DNA of 64,000 nucleotides. Source: Myxococcales bacterium (GTDB lineage Bacteria > Myxococcota_A > Bradymonadia > REDH01). Each line of letters begins with the position of its first letter. Position 1 is the stretch's first letter. The notes beneath the pieces were generated by a model. It was not told the origin of the DNA. It saw only the letters and a list, made by a program, of their open reading frames with translations, and did no database searches. Below, in pieces: positions 45,789 to 54,280 of this stretch. The stretch is from NCBI GenBank assembly GCA_020633625.1, contig JACKDJ010000006.1, forward strand, positions 62,001 to 126,000, read 5' to 3'. The translations under genes were made by a program, and so were the position numbers.

Positions 45789-46850
45789 CTAGCCGTCACT
45801 CTCGCCGCGGTGGTGTGCGAAGTAGTCCTGAGGCAGACCGATGTCGACCCACTGCTCGTCGAAGGGGTACTCGAAGACCCGACCGCCGCTCTCCATCGTC
45901 GAGATCAGGAGGTCCGTCATCGGCAGCGCCTTGTTTGGCTCAACCGAACGCCAGACAGACTCGCTCAGCACATAAACGCCGGCATTCACTCGGTGCACGA
46001 ACGTCGGCTTCTCGCGGATCGCCGTCACGCGCTCGTCGCAGGCCTCGATTACGCCGTACGGAACCTCGTGAGTCCACGTCCGGACACCCACAGTGACGGC
46101 TGCGTCTCGCTCGATGTGGCGATCGAGGAACCGTCCCAAGTGGAGGCGGGTCAGAAGGTCGCCGTTCATCACCAGCAGCGGGCCGGTCACGTGCTCAGGG
46201 ACCAGCGAGAGACATCCGCCCGATCCGAGCGGCGTCGACTCCCGGAGGTAAGAGATCCGGCACCCGAATCGACGCCCGTCGCCGAAGTGGTCCTCGATCA
46301 TTCGGCTCAGGTAGTGCACCGAGATCAGCACCTCGCGGACTCCGTGGGAGACCAGGTGCACGACGAGTCGCTCGAGGAGTGGCCTGTCACCGATCGGGAG
46401 CATCGGCTTTGGGATGCCATGGGTAAGACCGCCAAGGCGCGTCCCTTGGCCGCCAGCCATGATCAGGGCTGTCTCCGGTCGCTCCTTCGCGCGAACGAGC
46501 CGCTGGAGTGTGTGAACCCCCAGCAGCTTTCCAGTCGCATCTAGCACCGGGACGACCTTGACGCTCCGCTCGAGCATCAGCTGCAGGACGTCGACCTCGT
46601 CGGTCTCTGGGCGCACGCTCAGGTATCGGGGGTTCGCGAACCCCTCGATAGCGGCGTCGAGACCGCTACCCGACAGGATAGCCCGGCGTATGTCGCCGTC
46701 GCTCAACGTGCCCCGCAGCTTGCCGTCCGCGCCGATCACCAGCGCGAGCCCGAGCGCCCCTCGGTCGATCGCGGCGAGTGCCTCGAAGACCGTGGTGTCT
46801 TCTCGGATCTGAGGACACTCACTCAGAACGGACGGGCTCTCACGACTCAT
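45789..46850 (-). CDS. ptmE: CBS-pair nucleotidyltransferase, PtmE-like
   Basis: 353 residues. Residues 1-115 form two CBS motifs (LGLALVIGADGKLRGTLSDG; VKVVPVLDATGKLLGV). The nucleotidyltransferase domain begins with ALIMAGGQGTRLGGLTHGIP and KPMLPIGDRPLLERLV. In Campylobacter, PtmE of this design activates glucosamine-1-phosphate with GTP at the start of the legionaminic route. The same architecture here supports a GDP-linked route. The CBS pair may sense nucleotides. Its start overlaps the flippase gene by 11 bp on the same strand. Confidence 0.8.
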   Translation of the reverse strand: MSRESPSVLSECPQIREDTTVFEALAAIDRGALGLALVIGADGKLRGTLSDGDIRRAILSGSGLDAAIEGFANPRYLSVRPETDEVDVLQLMLERSVKVVPVLDATGKLLGVHTLQRLVRAKERPETALIMAGGQGTRLGGLTHGIPKPMLPIGDRPLLERLVVHLVSHGVREVLISVHYLSRMIEDHFGDGRRFGCRISYLRESTPLGSGGCLSLVPEHVTGPLLVMNGDLLTRLHLGRFLDRHIERDAAVTVGVRTWTHEVPYGVIEACDERVTAIREKPTFVHRVNAGVYVLSESVWRSVEPNKALPMTDLLISTMESGGRVFEYPFDEQWVDIGLPQDYFAHHRGESDG

Positions 46851-48243
46851 CGACGCTTGGGGTGGACGACAGCTTCTGCCGGGCGCGGAACAACGCGACG
46901 CACACCGCCGCGGCCCCCCCAACTATCACCGTCCAGGATGGCCCCACAAGCGTCAGGGCGACGAACGCGGCGGCCAGCGCGACGCCCGAGACGATGACGC
47001 CGCGCCCCGCTGCGCGCAGCAGCCCGCGATGAACACCCTCCACTCGCCAGGCGACACCCGTGAGCAACACGGCGTACGACACGAGCGTCGCCGCCGCCGC
47101 CCCCCGCGTCCCGTGCGCTGGAATCCACACGAGGTTCAGCGCGACGTTCGCCGCCGTGGCCACTACGGTCGCGCCGAGGACCAGTCGAGTCCTCCCCGCA
47201 TGAAAGAGCACGTTGACCAGCATCACATAGCTGCCGTGCAACGCCACGCCGGCGCACAGAACGACGACGGTCCAAGCATCCACCGAGCCCGCCGCGCTCA
47301 CCGCGAGGGCGAGAACAACCGGGCCAAGACCCGCCGCCGTGAGCGCGACGCTCCACACACCGAGCACCCAGCTCCCGACGACGTCTCCCGCGGACCGAAC
47401 GTGCCCGGCAGACAGCGCGCCGTAGAGGCGCGGGTAGAGCGCCTTGTTCAGCGCCATGACGACGACCGTGACGCCGCTCGCCACGAGATACGCGAGCCCA
47501 TACTCACCAGCCTCGACGTCCGACCTCAGCTGGAGAAGCATCGCGCGATCAGCGTACGTCAGCAGATGCTGCCCGAGCAGGTGAGGCACGAGCGGCAGCG
47601 AGTACGCGAGCAGCGGCGCGATGTCCGCGCGACCCGTCCCAGCGTCGCGCTCGGTACGGCTGGCGAGCGTTAGGCCGCCCGCCGAGATCAGCGCTCCACC
47701 GAGAAGGCCTCCAAGGATCGCGGGGGTCGAGCTGACCCCCAGCGACATTGTGATCAGGCCCGCCCCGATCCCGAGCACCGTCGTGCACAAGGGCCAGAGG
47801 GCTGCCGCCGCCGCGCGACCCCGGTAGACGAGCGCCGACGAGTGGAGGTTGCCCAGCGCGAGCGCCGAGCCGAGGAGCACTCCAAGCCGAGACTCCCAGT
47901 CGCTCAGCGCCAGATGCACCCCGAGCAAGCCAGAGACCACCTCCGCGGCCAACCACGCCACAACCCCAGCGGCCAGTGTCAGACGAGTGGCGGTGGCGTA
48001 CGTCCTCGCCACATCCTTCGGGTCGTCCGTTGCCATCGACCGCGTCACCGCGGCCGGGAGCCCAAGCCCGACGACCGCCGCACCAAACCACGACAGCGTC
48101 CGCGCGACGTCGAGCCGACCGAACTCGCCGAGCGACATGAAACGCAGCCACAGCGGCACGACCGCGAACGCGATGGCACGGTTCAGCACATCGGCGACAA
48201 CGAAAATCGTCGCGCGTCGCAGCGTTGAAGTGGGGCTCGGCAT
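46840..48243 (-). CDS. oligosaccharide flippase (Wzx/MATE-like)
   Basis: 467 residues and about 12-14 hydrophobic helices (e.g. TIFVVADVLNRAIAFAVVPL, VLGIGAGLITMSLGV, GVALAAAFVALTLVG). The N-terminal ADVLNRAIAFAVVPL and LDVARTLSWFGA and the mid-region SLPLVPHLLGQHLLTYADR fit Wzx-type MOP flippases that move lipid-linked oligosaccharides to the periplasmic face. It is the export step for the glycan made by this locus. It shares a transcript with the PtmE-like gene. Confidence 0.88.
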   Translation of the reverse strand: MPSPTSTLRRATIFVVADVLNRAIAFAVVPLWLRFMSLGEFGRLDVARTLSWFGAAVVGLGLPAAVTRSMATDDPKDVARTYATATRLTLAAGVVAWLAAEVVSGLLGVHLALSDWESRLGVLLGSALALGNLHSSALVYRGRAAAAALWPLCTTVLGIGAGLITMSLGVSSTPAILGGLLGGALISAGGLTLASRTERDAGTGRADIAPLLAYSLPLVPHLLGQHLLTYADRAMLLQLRSDVEAGEYGLAYLVASGVTVVVMALNKALYPRLYGALSAGHVRSAGDVVGSWVLGVWSVALTAAGLGPVVLALAVSAAGSVDAWTVVVLCAGVALHGSYVMLVNVLFHAGRTRLVLGATVVATAANVALNLVWIPAHGTRGAAAATLVSYAVLLTGVAWRVEGVHRGLLRAAGRGVIVSGVALAAAFVALTLVGPSWTVIVGGAAAVCVALFRARQKLSSTPSVDES

Positions 48244-48308
48244 CGACTAGCGCCCGAGGTGCGGCGTGCCGCAGTGTTCGCCGTCCACTAGCACCGAAGC
48301 CGGCCCAA

Positions 48309-48974
48309 ATGCCACCGACGCATTCGCGCTCCTCGACACGCGTCATCTTGGTTGGCGGCGGTGGGCACGCGCGCGTCGTGGCAGACGCGGCGACCGTCGC
48401 CGGTGTCGTGGTGCTCGGGACGGTCGGCCCGCAGCCGGCGGTGGAGTCTCTGCACGAGCTCCCGTGGCTCGGTGGCGATGATCAACTGGCCGCGCTGTGC
48501 GCCATGAACTCTGCGCTCTCGCACATTGCGGTGGGGGGCTCCGTGGCGCTCCGCCGGCGACTGCGAGAGCTCGCGCACGCCGCGGCGCTCGAGCTCGCCA
48601 CAATCGTTCACCCCTCCGCGGTCGTGTCCGCCGGAGCAACGATTCAGCCGGGCGCTTTCGTCAGCGCGCGGGCCGTCGTGAACCCCGGCGCTCGGATCGG
48701 TGAGGCGGCGATCGTGAACACCGGCGCCGTGGTCGAACACGACGTCGTCGTCGGCGACCTCGCGTTCATCGCTCCTGCGGCCTGCCTGTGTGGTGGGGTC
48801 GACGTCGGAGAGGGCGCCTTCATAGGCGCTGGCGCTGTAGTTCTGCCCGGGCTTCGCGTTGCCGCTGGAGCGACGGTCGGCGCCGGCGCCGTTGTGACTC
48901 GGGACGTCCCCGCGGGCGCGGTCGCGCTCGGCGTGCCCGCGCGGGTCGCGCGACAGGGCGCTGTCGACAGCTAG
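48309..48974 (+). CDS. legH: NeuD/PglD-type left-handed beta-helix acetyltransferase, LegH candidate
   Basis: 221 residues. The N-terminal Rossmann-like domain starts VILVGGGGHARVVADAA, and the hexapeptide-repeat helix follows (TIVHPSAVVSAGATIQPGAF, AIVNTGAVVEHDVVVGD, GAFIGAGAVVLPG). This fold acetylates 4-amino sugars in Leg, Pse and bacillosamine pathways. It is the only acetyltransferase in the locus, so it fits the LegH step on the C4 amino group. It is divergent from the flippase gene. Confidence 0.85.
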   Translation: MPPTHSRSSTRVILVGGGGHARVVADAATVAGVVVLGTVGPQPAVESLHELPWLGGDDQLAALCAMNSALSHIAVGGSVALRRRLRELAHAAALELATIVHPSAVVSAGATIQPGAFVSARAVVNPGARIGEAAIVNTGAVVEHDVVVGDLAFIAPAACLCGGVDVGEGAFIGAGAVVLPGLRVAAGATVGAGAVVTRDVPAGAVALGVPARVARQGAVDS

Positions 48975-49077
48975 CCGTCGGCGGAACACCGCCCTGGGGG
49001 GCAACAAGCCGCGCGTGCGGACGATGAGGTGAGCGGTCCAACCCGCTCGCCTCGCGAGCCGCACCGCGGAGCCCGAC

Positions 49078-49784
49078 ATGTCCAGCGTCCAGAACTTCAC
49101 GCCCGACCACACCTGCCGTCCGCCCGAACCCACGCCGCCCGGCGCACCGGCGCCCCTCCCCGACCCGGCCCCCACCCAGATCCCCGGCCGCGCGGCCACC
49201 AGCGCCGCCTCCAACATCCTCGGGCTGCTCGACGTCGACGTGTTCGAGAAGGTGACCGCCGGCCTCAACGGCGCCGACCTCGCGCTCGGCTTCGCCGATC
49301 ACATGTTCAACGACCCCGCCGTCACCGAGACGTCGGTCGGGCGCGTCATCGTCGCCGCCGAACACGCCGCCGTCGACACGTTCGGCGCGTCGAGCCCCAC
49401 GTCAGTCGTCGCCAACATCGCCGCGAGCGCGCTCGGGGTGCCGGTGGTCGGGGACGTCGCGGCGGTCGCGGCTCGGGATCGTGCCGGAGAACGCGGCTGC
49501 CGCCGGCGTCCACGCCGCGATCGACTCCGTCGCGACGGTCGGCGCTGCGCTGACCGGGTCGCCGGGTGCCGCTCATCCGCGCCGCGGAGTCGCTCGACGC
49601 GGCCGCGAGCGCGCGGTCACTACACCGGCGCCGTCGCAGGCCCCTCGCGATGGTCGGCGCGATCGCCCTCGATGACCGCCGCGCGATCGACGCGCTCACG
49701 AGCCCGGAGGCCGAGGGCGGCGCCTTCGGTCCCCTCGTCGCCCTCGGCGGCAACGGCATCGGCGACGCGGTGTTCGACTGCTGA
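49078..49784 (+). pseudogene. unknown gene broken by frameshifts
   Basis: A coding stretch starts at the ATG at 49078 (GGAG 6 bp upstream) and is coherent to about 49470 (IPGRAATSAASNILGLLDVD, FEKVTAGLNGADLALGFADH). The sense then moves to another frame (IVPENAAAAGVHAAIDSVAT), then to a third (PLIRAAESLDAAAS, PEAEGGAFGPLVALGGNGIG) and ends at the TGA at 49782-49784. At least two, probably three, indels are needed. The protein would be about 235 residues, Ala-rich; the family is not recognised. The breaks continue into the next gene. Confidence 0.6.
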
Positions 49785-49915
49785 ACCCCTAGTCGAGCGT
49801 CGGGCGCCCAGCGCCCCGATCCGCGCGTCGTCTGGGCGCGGAGCGCCACGACACCGCAGGTGACGGTAGGTGTCGCGCGCTTCGCGCCCAATGTTCCGTG
49901 ACCGCCGCCTGTGCT

Positions 49916-49943
49916 TTGGGCGGCGACCGGCTCAGGCTAGACT
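49916..49943 (+). promoter_or_regulatory. candidate promoter of the cytochrome peroxidase remnant
   Basis: TTGGGC (49916-49921), 16 bp, TAGACT (49938-49943). The predicted start coincides with the ATG at 49950, which would give a leaderless mRNA. Confidence 0.35.
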
Positions 49944-49949
49944 GCGCCC

Positions 49950-51283
49950 ATGACCGCCGGTGCCGTTCGCCCACCGCCCCAACCTCCGCGCGCCTGTCGC
50001 CGCGAAGCTGCGCGTGGTCACGAGCGCTGAGCATCACTGCCAGCGCCGCGTGCGGCCCGTCTGAGCCTCGACACCAGCCCCGGCGGCCGTTCGCGCCGCA
50101 GCCGTCGCCGCCGGCGCGGTGGCGCTCCCGAGCTGGCGGTCGACGCAGCGAAGGCCGCCGTCGGCGCGCTGCTCTTCGACGAGCCCGCGCTCAGCGGAAA
50201 CCGCGACATCGCGTGCGCGACCTGCCACGTCGCCGCCCTCGCCACCACCGACCTCGTCTCGCTCGCGATCGGCACCGGCGGTGTCGGCACCGGCCCCAAC
50301 CGCGTGATCCCCCCGAGATCGGCGCCTCTATCCGCGAAACACCTCGACCTCGCCAACCGCGGCTACCCGAGTTTGTCGAGCTGCACTGGGACGGGCGCAC
50401 TCGGCCGCGCCCCGGCGGCGGCTACACCGAGCCCGAAGACTGGGAAGACACCGTCATGCCCGACGGGCTCGAATCCGCCCTCGCCGCAGCCGCGATCGAC
50501 GCGCTCTCCGACAAGGACCAGATGTCTGGCCGCGCCGGCGACATCGCGGTCGACGGCACCCCCAACGAGCTCGGCGGGCTCGAAGACGAGGAGCTGCCTT
50601 TGCTGTGGGAGCGAATCGTCGCACGAGCCGTCGCCGCCGGTCACGGCCCGGCTCTCGCCGCCGCGTTCGGCGTCGACGAGTCGGCGCTCGACATCACCCA
50701 CGTCGCCAACGCGATCGCCGCGCATGTCGCGTCGGCGTACATCGTCCGCGACACGGACTGGGATCGCTTTCTCGCCGGAGACGACTCCGCGCTCACCGCC
50801 GAGGCGCGGCGTGGGCCGCGCTGTTCTATGGCCCTGCCGACTGCGCGAGCTGCCACGGCGGGCCGCACGCGTCCGACCTCGACTACCACAACATCGCGAC
50901 TCCGCAGGTGGGGCTCGGCCAGGAGGACGAGGAGCCGCTCGACTACGGTCGCGGCCGCGAGACGAACGTCCCCGACGAGCGCTACCGCTTTCGCACGCCT
51001 CCGCTCCGGAACGTCGCGCTGACAGGGCCGTGGATGCACGACGGCGCCTACACGACGCTCGAGGGCGCGATCCTGCACCACGACGGCTGCGAGGCCCGGC
51101 TGCGGAGCTACGACCGGCTCCAGCTCAGGCCGGAGCTTCAAGGCACGTTCCGCGAAACGCCGACATCGTCTTCACGCGCATGCTCACGACGCTCGACCCG
51201 TGGTGCGACCGGCCTCGGCCTAACGGGCGCGGAGGTCGCCGCGCTGGTCGCGTTTCTCCGATGCGATGTCCGAGCCGCTGTAG
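49950..51283 (+). pseudogene. diheme cytochrome c peroxidase (MauG/CcpA-like), multiply frameshifted
   Basis: Two heme motifs are intact in separate frames: CATCH (50214-50228) after AVGALLFDEPALSGNRDIA, and CASCH (50842-50856) in ALFYGPADCASCHGGPHASD. Other family blocks are EFVELHWDGR, YHNIATPQVGLG, FRTPPLRNVALTGPWMHDG and IVFTRMLTTLDPW. The frame changes at least six times (near 50310, 50345, 50366, 50815, 51155-51210 and 51262) before the TAG at 51281. A lipoprotein-like segment ALSITASAACG near 50030 is also out of frame. The intact enzyme would be a periplasmic hydrogen peroxide-reducing protein. As given it cannot be translated. Confidence 0.75.
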
Positions 51284-52946
51284 CGCGCCGACGCCGCTCT
51301 CCCGCGCCGACGTGGCTCAGCGCGCACGGGCCGCGCCAGATCACCGGTGGTCGACCTCCGGTCTGCGGCGACTCGAGGTTTGGTGCGACTCGGCGCCGGG
51401 TGAGCGACGGTCGCACGGAGCTAGGGAAGCCGCCGTCGACGACCAGCACACGCTCGGCGAGCACACGCCCCAAGGCAACGAAGAACGGGTACGACAGGCT
51501 GTCGTAGGCGTATGTGTCGTCGTTCGCGACACCGTCGGTGTCGACGAACATCCCCGCCGCGACGAGGAGCTCGCGCCCCGTGCTACGGTCTCGCAGGTAC
51601 GCTGCGTCGAGGTGGAAGCCGAACGCTCGCCCGGCCTTGTTCACGTACTCGAGCCGCTCCCACGGAACGAGGTCGGTCACGCCGGGGCTGAGCGGCTCGT
51701 AGCGGTCCGACTCGTCGGGCACGGTCGCCATCGGCGCGCGCATCGCGAGGCGCGACTCGTCGCTGACGTCCGAGAGCTCGAGCTCCGGCGTCAGCGCCGG
51801 GTCCGCGACCCACGCGACCAGCCGCAGAAGGTCGAAGATCGACGCGGAGTTCTTGTCTGCGAAGCCGAGCGGCGCGTCGCGACGACCGCCGTCGACGGGG
51901 TCGATGTACGCCGTGCCAACTTCGAGCCCGACGAGCTCGCCGAGCCCGGGTACGGCGCTGGACGCGCGCGCCGGCTCGAGCTCGCGCCACGCGTCGCCAA
52001 TCAGGGCCGACACCGGCGGTGACCAGCGGGTCGCCTCGGGCGGGTCGAGCTGCCGCGACAGGCGGTGGCTCACGCGCACAGACGTGAAGCCCGCCCGCTC
52101 GGCGCCACCGTTGATCGCGTCGAGACCGGCGAAGTCGAGCAGGCGGTTGAACCCGTCGTTACTCGACAAGATCAGCGTCTGATCGAGCAGCTCGCGCAGC
52201 GTCGCCGTTGTCTCGCCCAAGACGACGGGGCGGCCCCGCAGGTCGACGACGTCGGGCACCGTGGCGCGCTCGAAGCGAAGCTCCGTGTCGAGCCCGAGGT
52301 CGGCGGCGACCCCGTCGTCGCTGCGCAGCGCGTCGAGCGTTCGAACGGCGGCGAGCGCCGCGAACGTCTTGATCGCGCTGGCGGGGTAGAGGTACTCCGC
52401 GTCGAGACGGTACGGGTGGTACGTGACGCACGCCGTGCCGTCGTCGCGGCGGGCGACCTCGCCCACGACTACCTGGAGGCGAAGCGACGCCGCGTCGCGG
52501 GCGGCTGCGGCGAGGACCGGGTCGCGCTCGAGGAGCCTCGCTACCCACGCGTCATCCGCATCCATCGCGCCACACGTTGGGCCGGCGGGAGGGGGCGCGA
52601 CCGTGGTGGACCCCGCGACTGCGGGAGTGGCCGGGTCCACGGCTTCGGTCTCGGGTTCCGTCGCCGAGGCCTCGGGCATCGTCGTCGGCATTGCGGCCGC
52701 GCCCGGCCCCTCCGCCTCATCCTGCGTCGCGGCCTCGCCGGGCCTCACCACCACCGCGTCCGTCGTCGCGGCCGCGGCCGGAGCGTCGCCAGGGGCACCC
52801 GGAGGCGTTACGACCGGCCGGGGGCTCCCCAGGCAGGCGACCGCCGCCGCGCCAGCAAAGAGGACGGTCGCGCGCGCGATCAGGCCCGCGTGGAGCCACC
52901 CTGCCCGAACGCGGGAGGCTGTGACGCGAGCTCGAGCCGCGCTCAC
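51138..52946 (-). CDS. beta-lactamase/DD-peptidase-fold serine hydrolase lipoprotein
   Basis: Up to 602 residues from a GTG overlapping the ceramidase-like stop. A lipoprotein signal (VLFAGAAAVACLGS, Cys38) and a Pro/Ala linker precede the catalytic domain (about 150-500): Ser190-x-x-Lys193 (SAIK), SxN at Ser261-Asn263 (SSND), and Lys437-Ala-Gly439 in the KTG position (NKAGRAFGFHLDAAYL). The family is class A-like (Beta-lactamase2) and may be a peptidoglycan or beta-lactam hydrolase. The last 90 or so residues (Arg-rich, beyond about 51430) run antisense over the broken peroxidase, and a one-base shift would end the protein early, so the true C-terminus is doubtful. Confidence 0.75.
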   Translation of the reverse strand: MSAARARVTASRVRAGWLHAGLIARATVLFAGAAAVACLGSPRPVVTPPGAPGDAPAAAATTDAVVVRPGEAATQDEAEGPGAAAMPTTMPEASATEPETEAVDPATPAVAGSTTVAPPPAGPTCGAMDADDAWVARLLERDPVLAAAARDAASLRLQVVVGEVARRDDGTACVTYHPYRLDAEYLYPASAIKTFAALAAVRTLDALRSDDGVAADLGLDTELRFERATVPDVVDLRGRPVVLGETTATLRELLDQTLILSSNDGFNRLLDFAGLDAINGGAERAGFTSVRVSHRLSRQLDPPEATRWSPPVSALIGDAWRELEPARASSAVPGLGELVGLEVGTAYIDPVDGGRRDAPLGFADKNSASIFDLLRLVAWVADPALTPELELSDVSDESRLAMRAPMATVPDESDRYEPLSPGVTDLVPWERLEYVNKAGRAFGFHLDAAYLRDRSTGRELLVAAGMFVDTDGVANDDTYAYDSLSYPFFVALGRVLAERVLVVDGGFPSSVRPSLTRRRVAPNLESPQTGGRPPVIWRGPCALSHVGAGERRRRATAARTSHRRNATSAATSAPVRPRPVAPRVERREHAREDDVGVSRNVP

Positions 52947-54280
52947 CCGAACACCTCGTCGATCAACGCGCGGGTGCGGGCGACGGCCGTGGGCTCGGCG
53001 GTCGGCGCGAACCGGCCTGGCAGCCGGTAGAGGTACGGAACGATGTCGACCTCGTAGCCACGCTGGGGAATCGCCGCCGGGGTCGGCACGTAGCCGATCA
53101 TCGCGTTGGCGTACCCGACGAACACGACCTGCGCGTCCGCTGCAGCCGAGAGGGCGGAGGTGTCGCGGACGGCGATCCCCGTCTCGTGGAACGGCTCGGA
53201 GCCGTGACATGCGAACACCAGCCCGCCGACGCGGACGACCGTCACGTTGAGAGCCACCGTATCACCGCCGCCGCGCGCGCGCCCGACGGGCGTCGCCCAC
53301 GGGAACGACCGCCACAGCAGAAAGTCGACCAGCGGCTTGGGCAGACGAACCTGACGCACGACCCCGTGCCAATAGGGAAGCGGCGGTCCACCGGCCGTCG
53401 TCGTCTCGGGGACGAGGTCGAGCGGTACCTCCGACGACGTGACGCGGACCGGTCCGTCGGTCACGACCTCTGCCCGCCCGCTCGACGCGGCCGCCAACAC
53501 GTCGGCGGCGACGCGGGCGCCGGTCCTCACGCAGGCCTCTTCGTCGTGCGCGTCCCACTCGTGCCTCGGGCAGATGTCGCCGCATGCGCCTTGCAGATAG
53601 CCACACGGCACACCGAGCTCGGCTTCGACCCGCGAGCGCATCTCGCCCACCCAATCTGCGCTGACGGCCGTCGACTTCGGCGAGAGGATGACGGGGTGGC
53701 AGGGGAGCGACACCAACACTCCGAGCCGCGCGCCGTCCGCGTCGCGTGCCTCGACGAGCTGGAGTTCGTGGTCGTTGGAGCCGGCGTCGTTCCACCCGAA
53801 GCCGGCGATGCCGTCCGGGCCCGGCAAGCGTCGGTTCACGCCGACGGTGCAGCGACCTCGCGTGACCGACAGCGTGGCCGGACGCCGCGCGTCCCAGGCG
53901 AGCTTCGCCGCCTGCGCGAGCGCCGCGATCGTGCCCTCGACGTGCCGCCGGTGGTGGCGCGGCCCGACGTCACCGGGGGTGCCGTACGGTGTCGAGTGGG
54001 AGTGCGAGCAGGCGACGACGACGTCGGCGCCGTCGACGCCGAGGGCGCGCCGGACCGCGTCGCGAACGCGCTCCGTGAAGCGCGCGTGGGCGAACACGAG
54101 GTCGACACACAGCACCACCGCCACGTCGCCGCCGCGCTCGAAGCAGACGGCCGTCGCCAGGAGTCGGTCCCTGACCGACCGCGAGACCGGCCACCTCGCG
54201 TAGCCGCCGAGGTACGTCCCGAGCGGGGGTGTGGAGTCTGCGCGTCCGAAGCCGACGCGCAGCGAATCGGCAGGGCTCAC
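52943..54280 (-). CDS. neutral/alkaline non-lysosomal ceramidase-like hydrolase (copy 1)
   Basis: 445 residues from a GTG overlapping the PhoD-like stop. The N-terminal block VGFGRADSTPPLGTYLGGYA and the zinc-ligand motif VVACSHSHSTPYGTPG, with LPCHPVILSP and GYLQGACGDICPRHEW, match the ceramidase N-terminal fold (PF04734-like). No signal peptide is visible and the usual C-terminal Ig-like domain is absent, so the substrate may not be ceramide. A second paralogue lies 3.5 kb away in the same operon. Confidence 0.75.
   Translation of the reverse strand: MSPADSLRVGFGRADSTPPLGTYLGGYARWPVSRSVRDRLLATAVCFERGGDVAVVLCVDLVFAHARFTERVRDAVRRALGVDGADVVVACSHSHSTPYGTPGDVGPRHHRRHVEGTIAALAQAAKLAWDARRPATLSVTRGRCTVGVNRRLPGPDGIAGFGWNDAGSNDHELQLVEARDADGARLGVLVSLPCHPVILSPKSTAVSADWVGEMRSRVEAELGVPCGYLQGACGDICPRHEWDAHDEEACVRTGARVAADVLAAASSGRAEVVTDGPVRVTSSEVPLDLVPETTTAGGPPLPYWHGVVRQVRLPKPLVDFLLWRSFPWATPVGRARGGGDTVALNVTVVRVGGLVFACHGSEPFHETGIAVRDTSALSAAADAQVVFVGYANAMIGYVPTPAAIPQRGYEVDIVPYLYRLPGRFAPTAEPTAVARTRALIDEVFG

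Noticed and set aside
51138..52946. Beta-lactamase fold as an antibiotic-resistance gene
   Set aside because: It sits among envelope hydrolases and lacks any mobile element nearby; the KTG box is KAG, so a cell-wall role is as likely.
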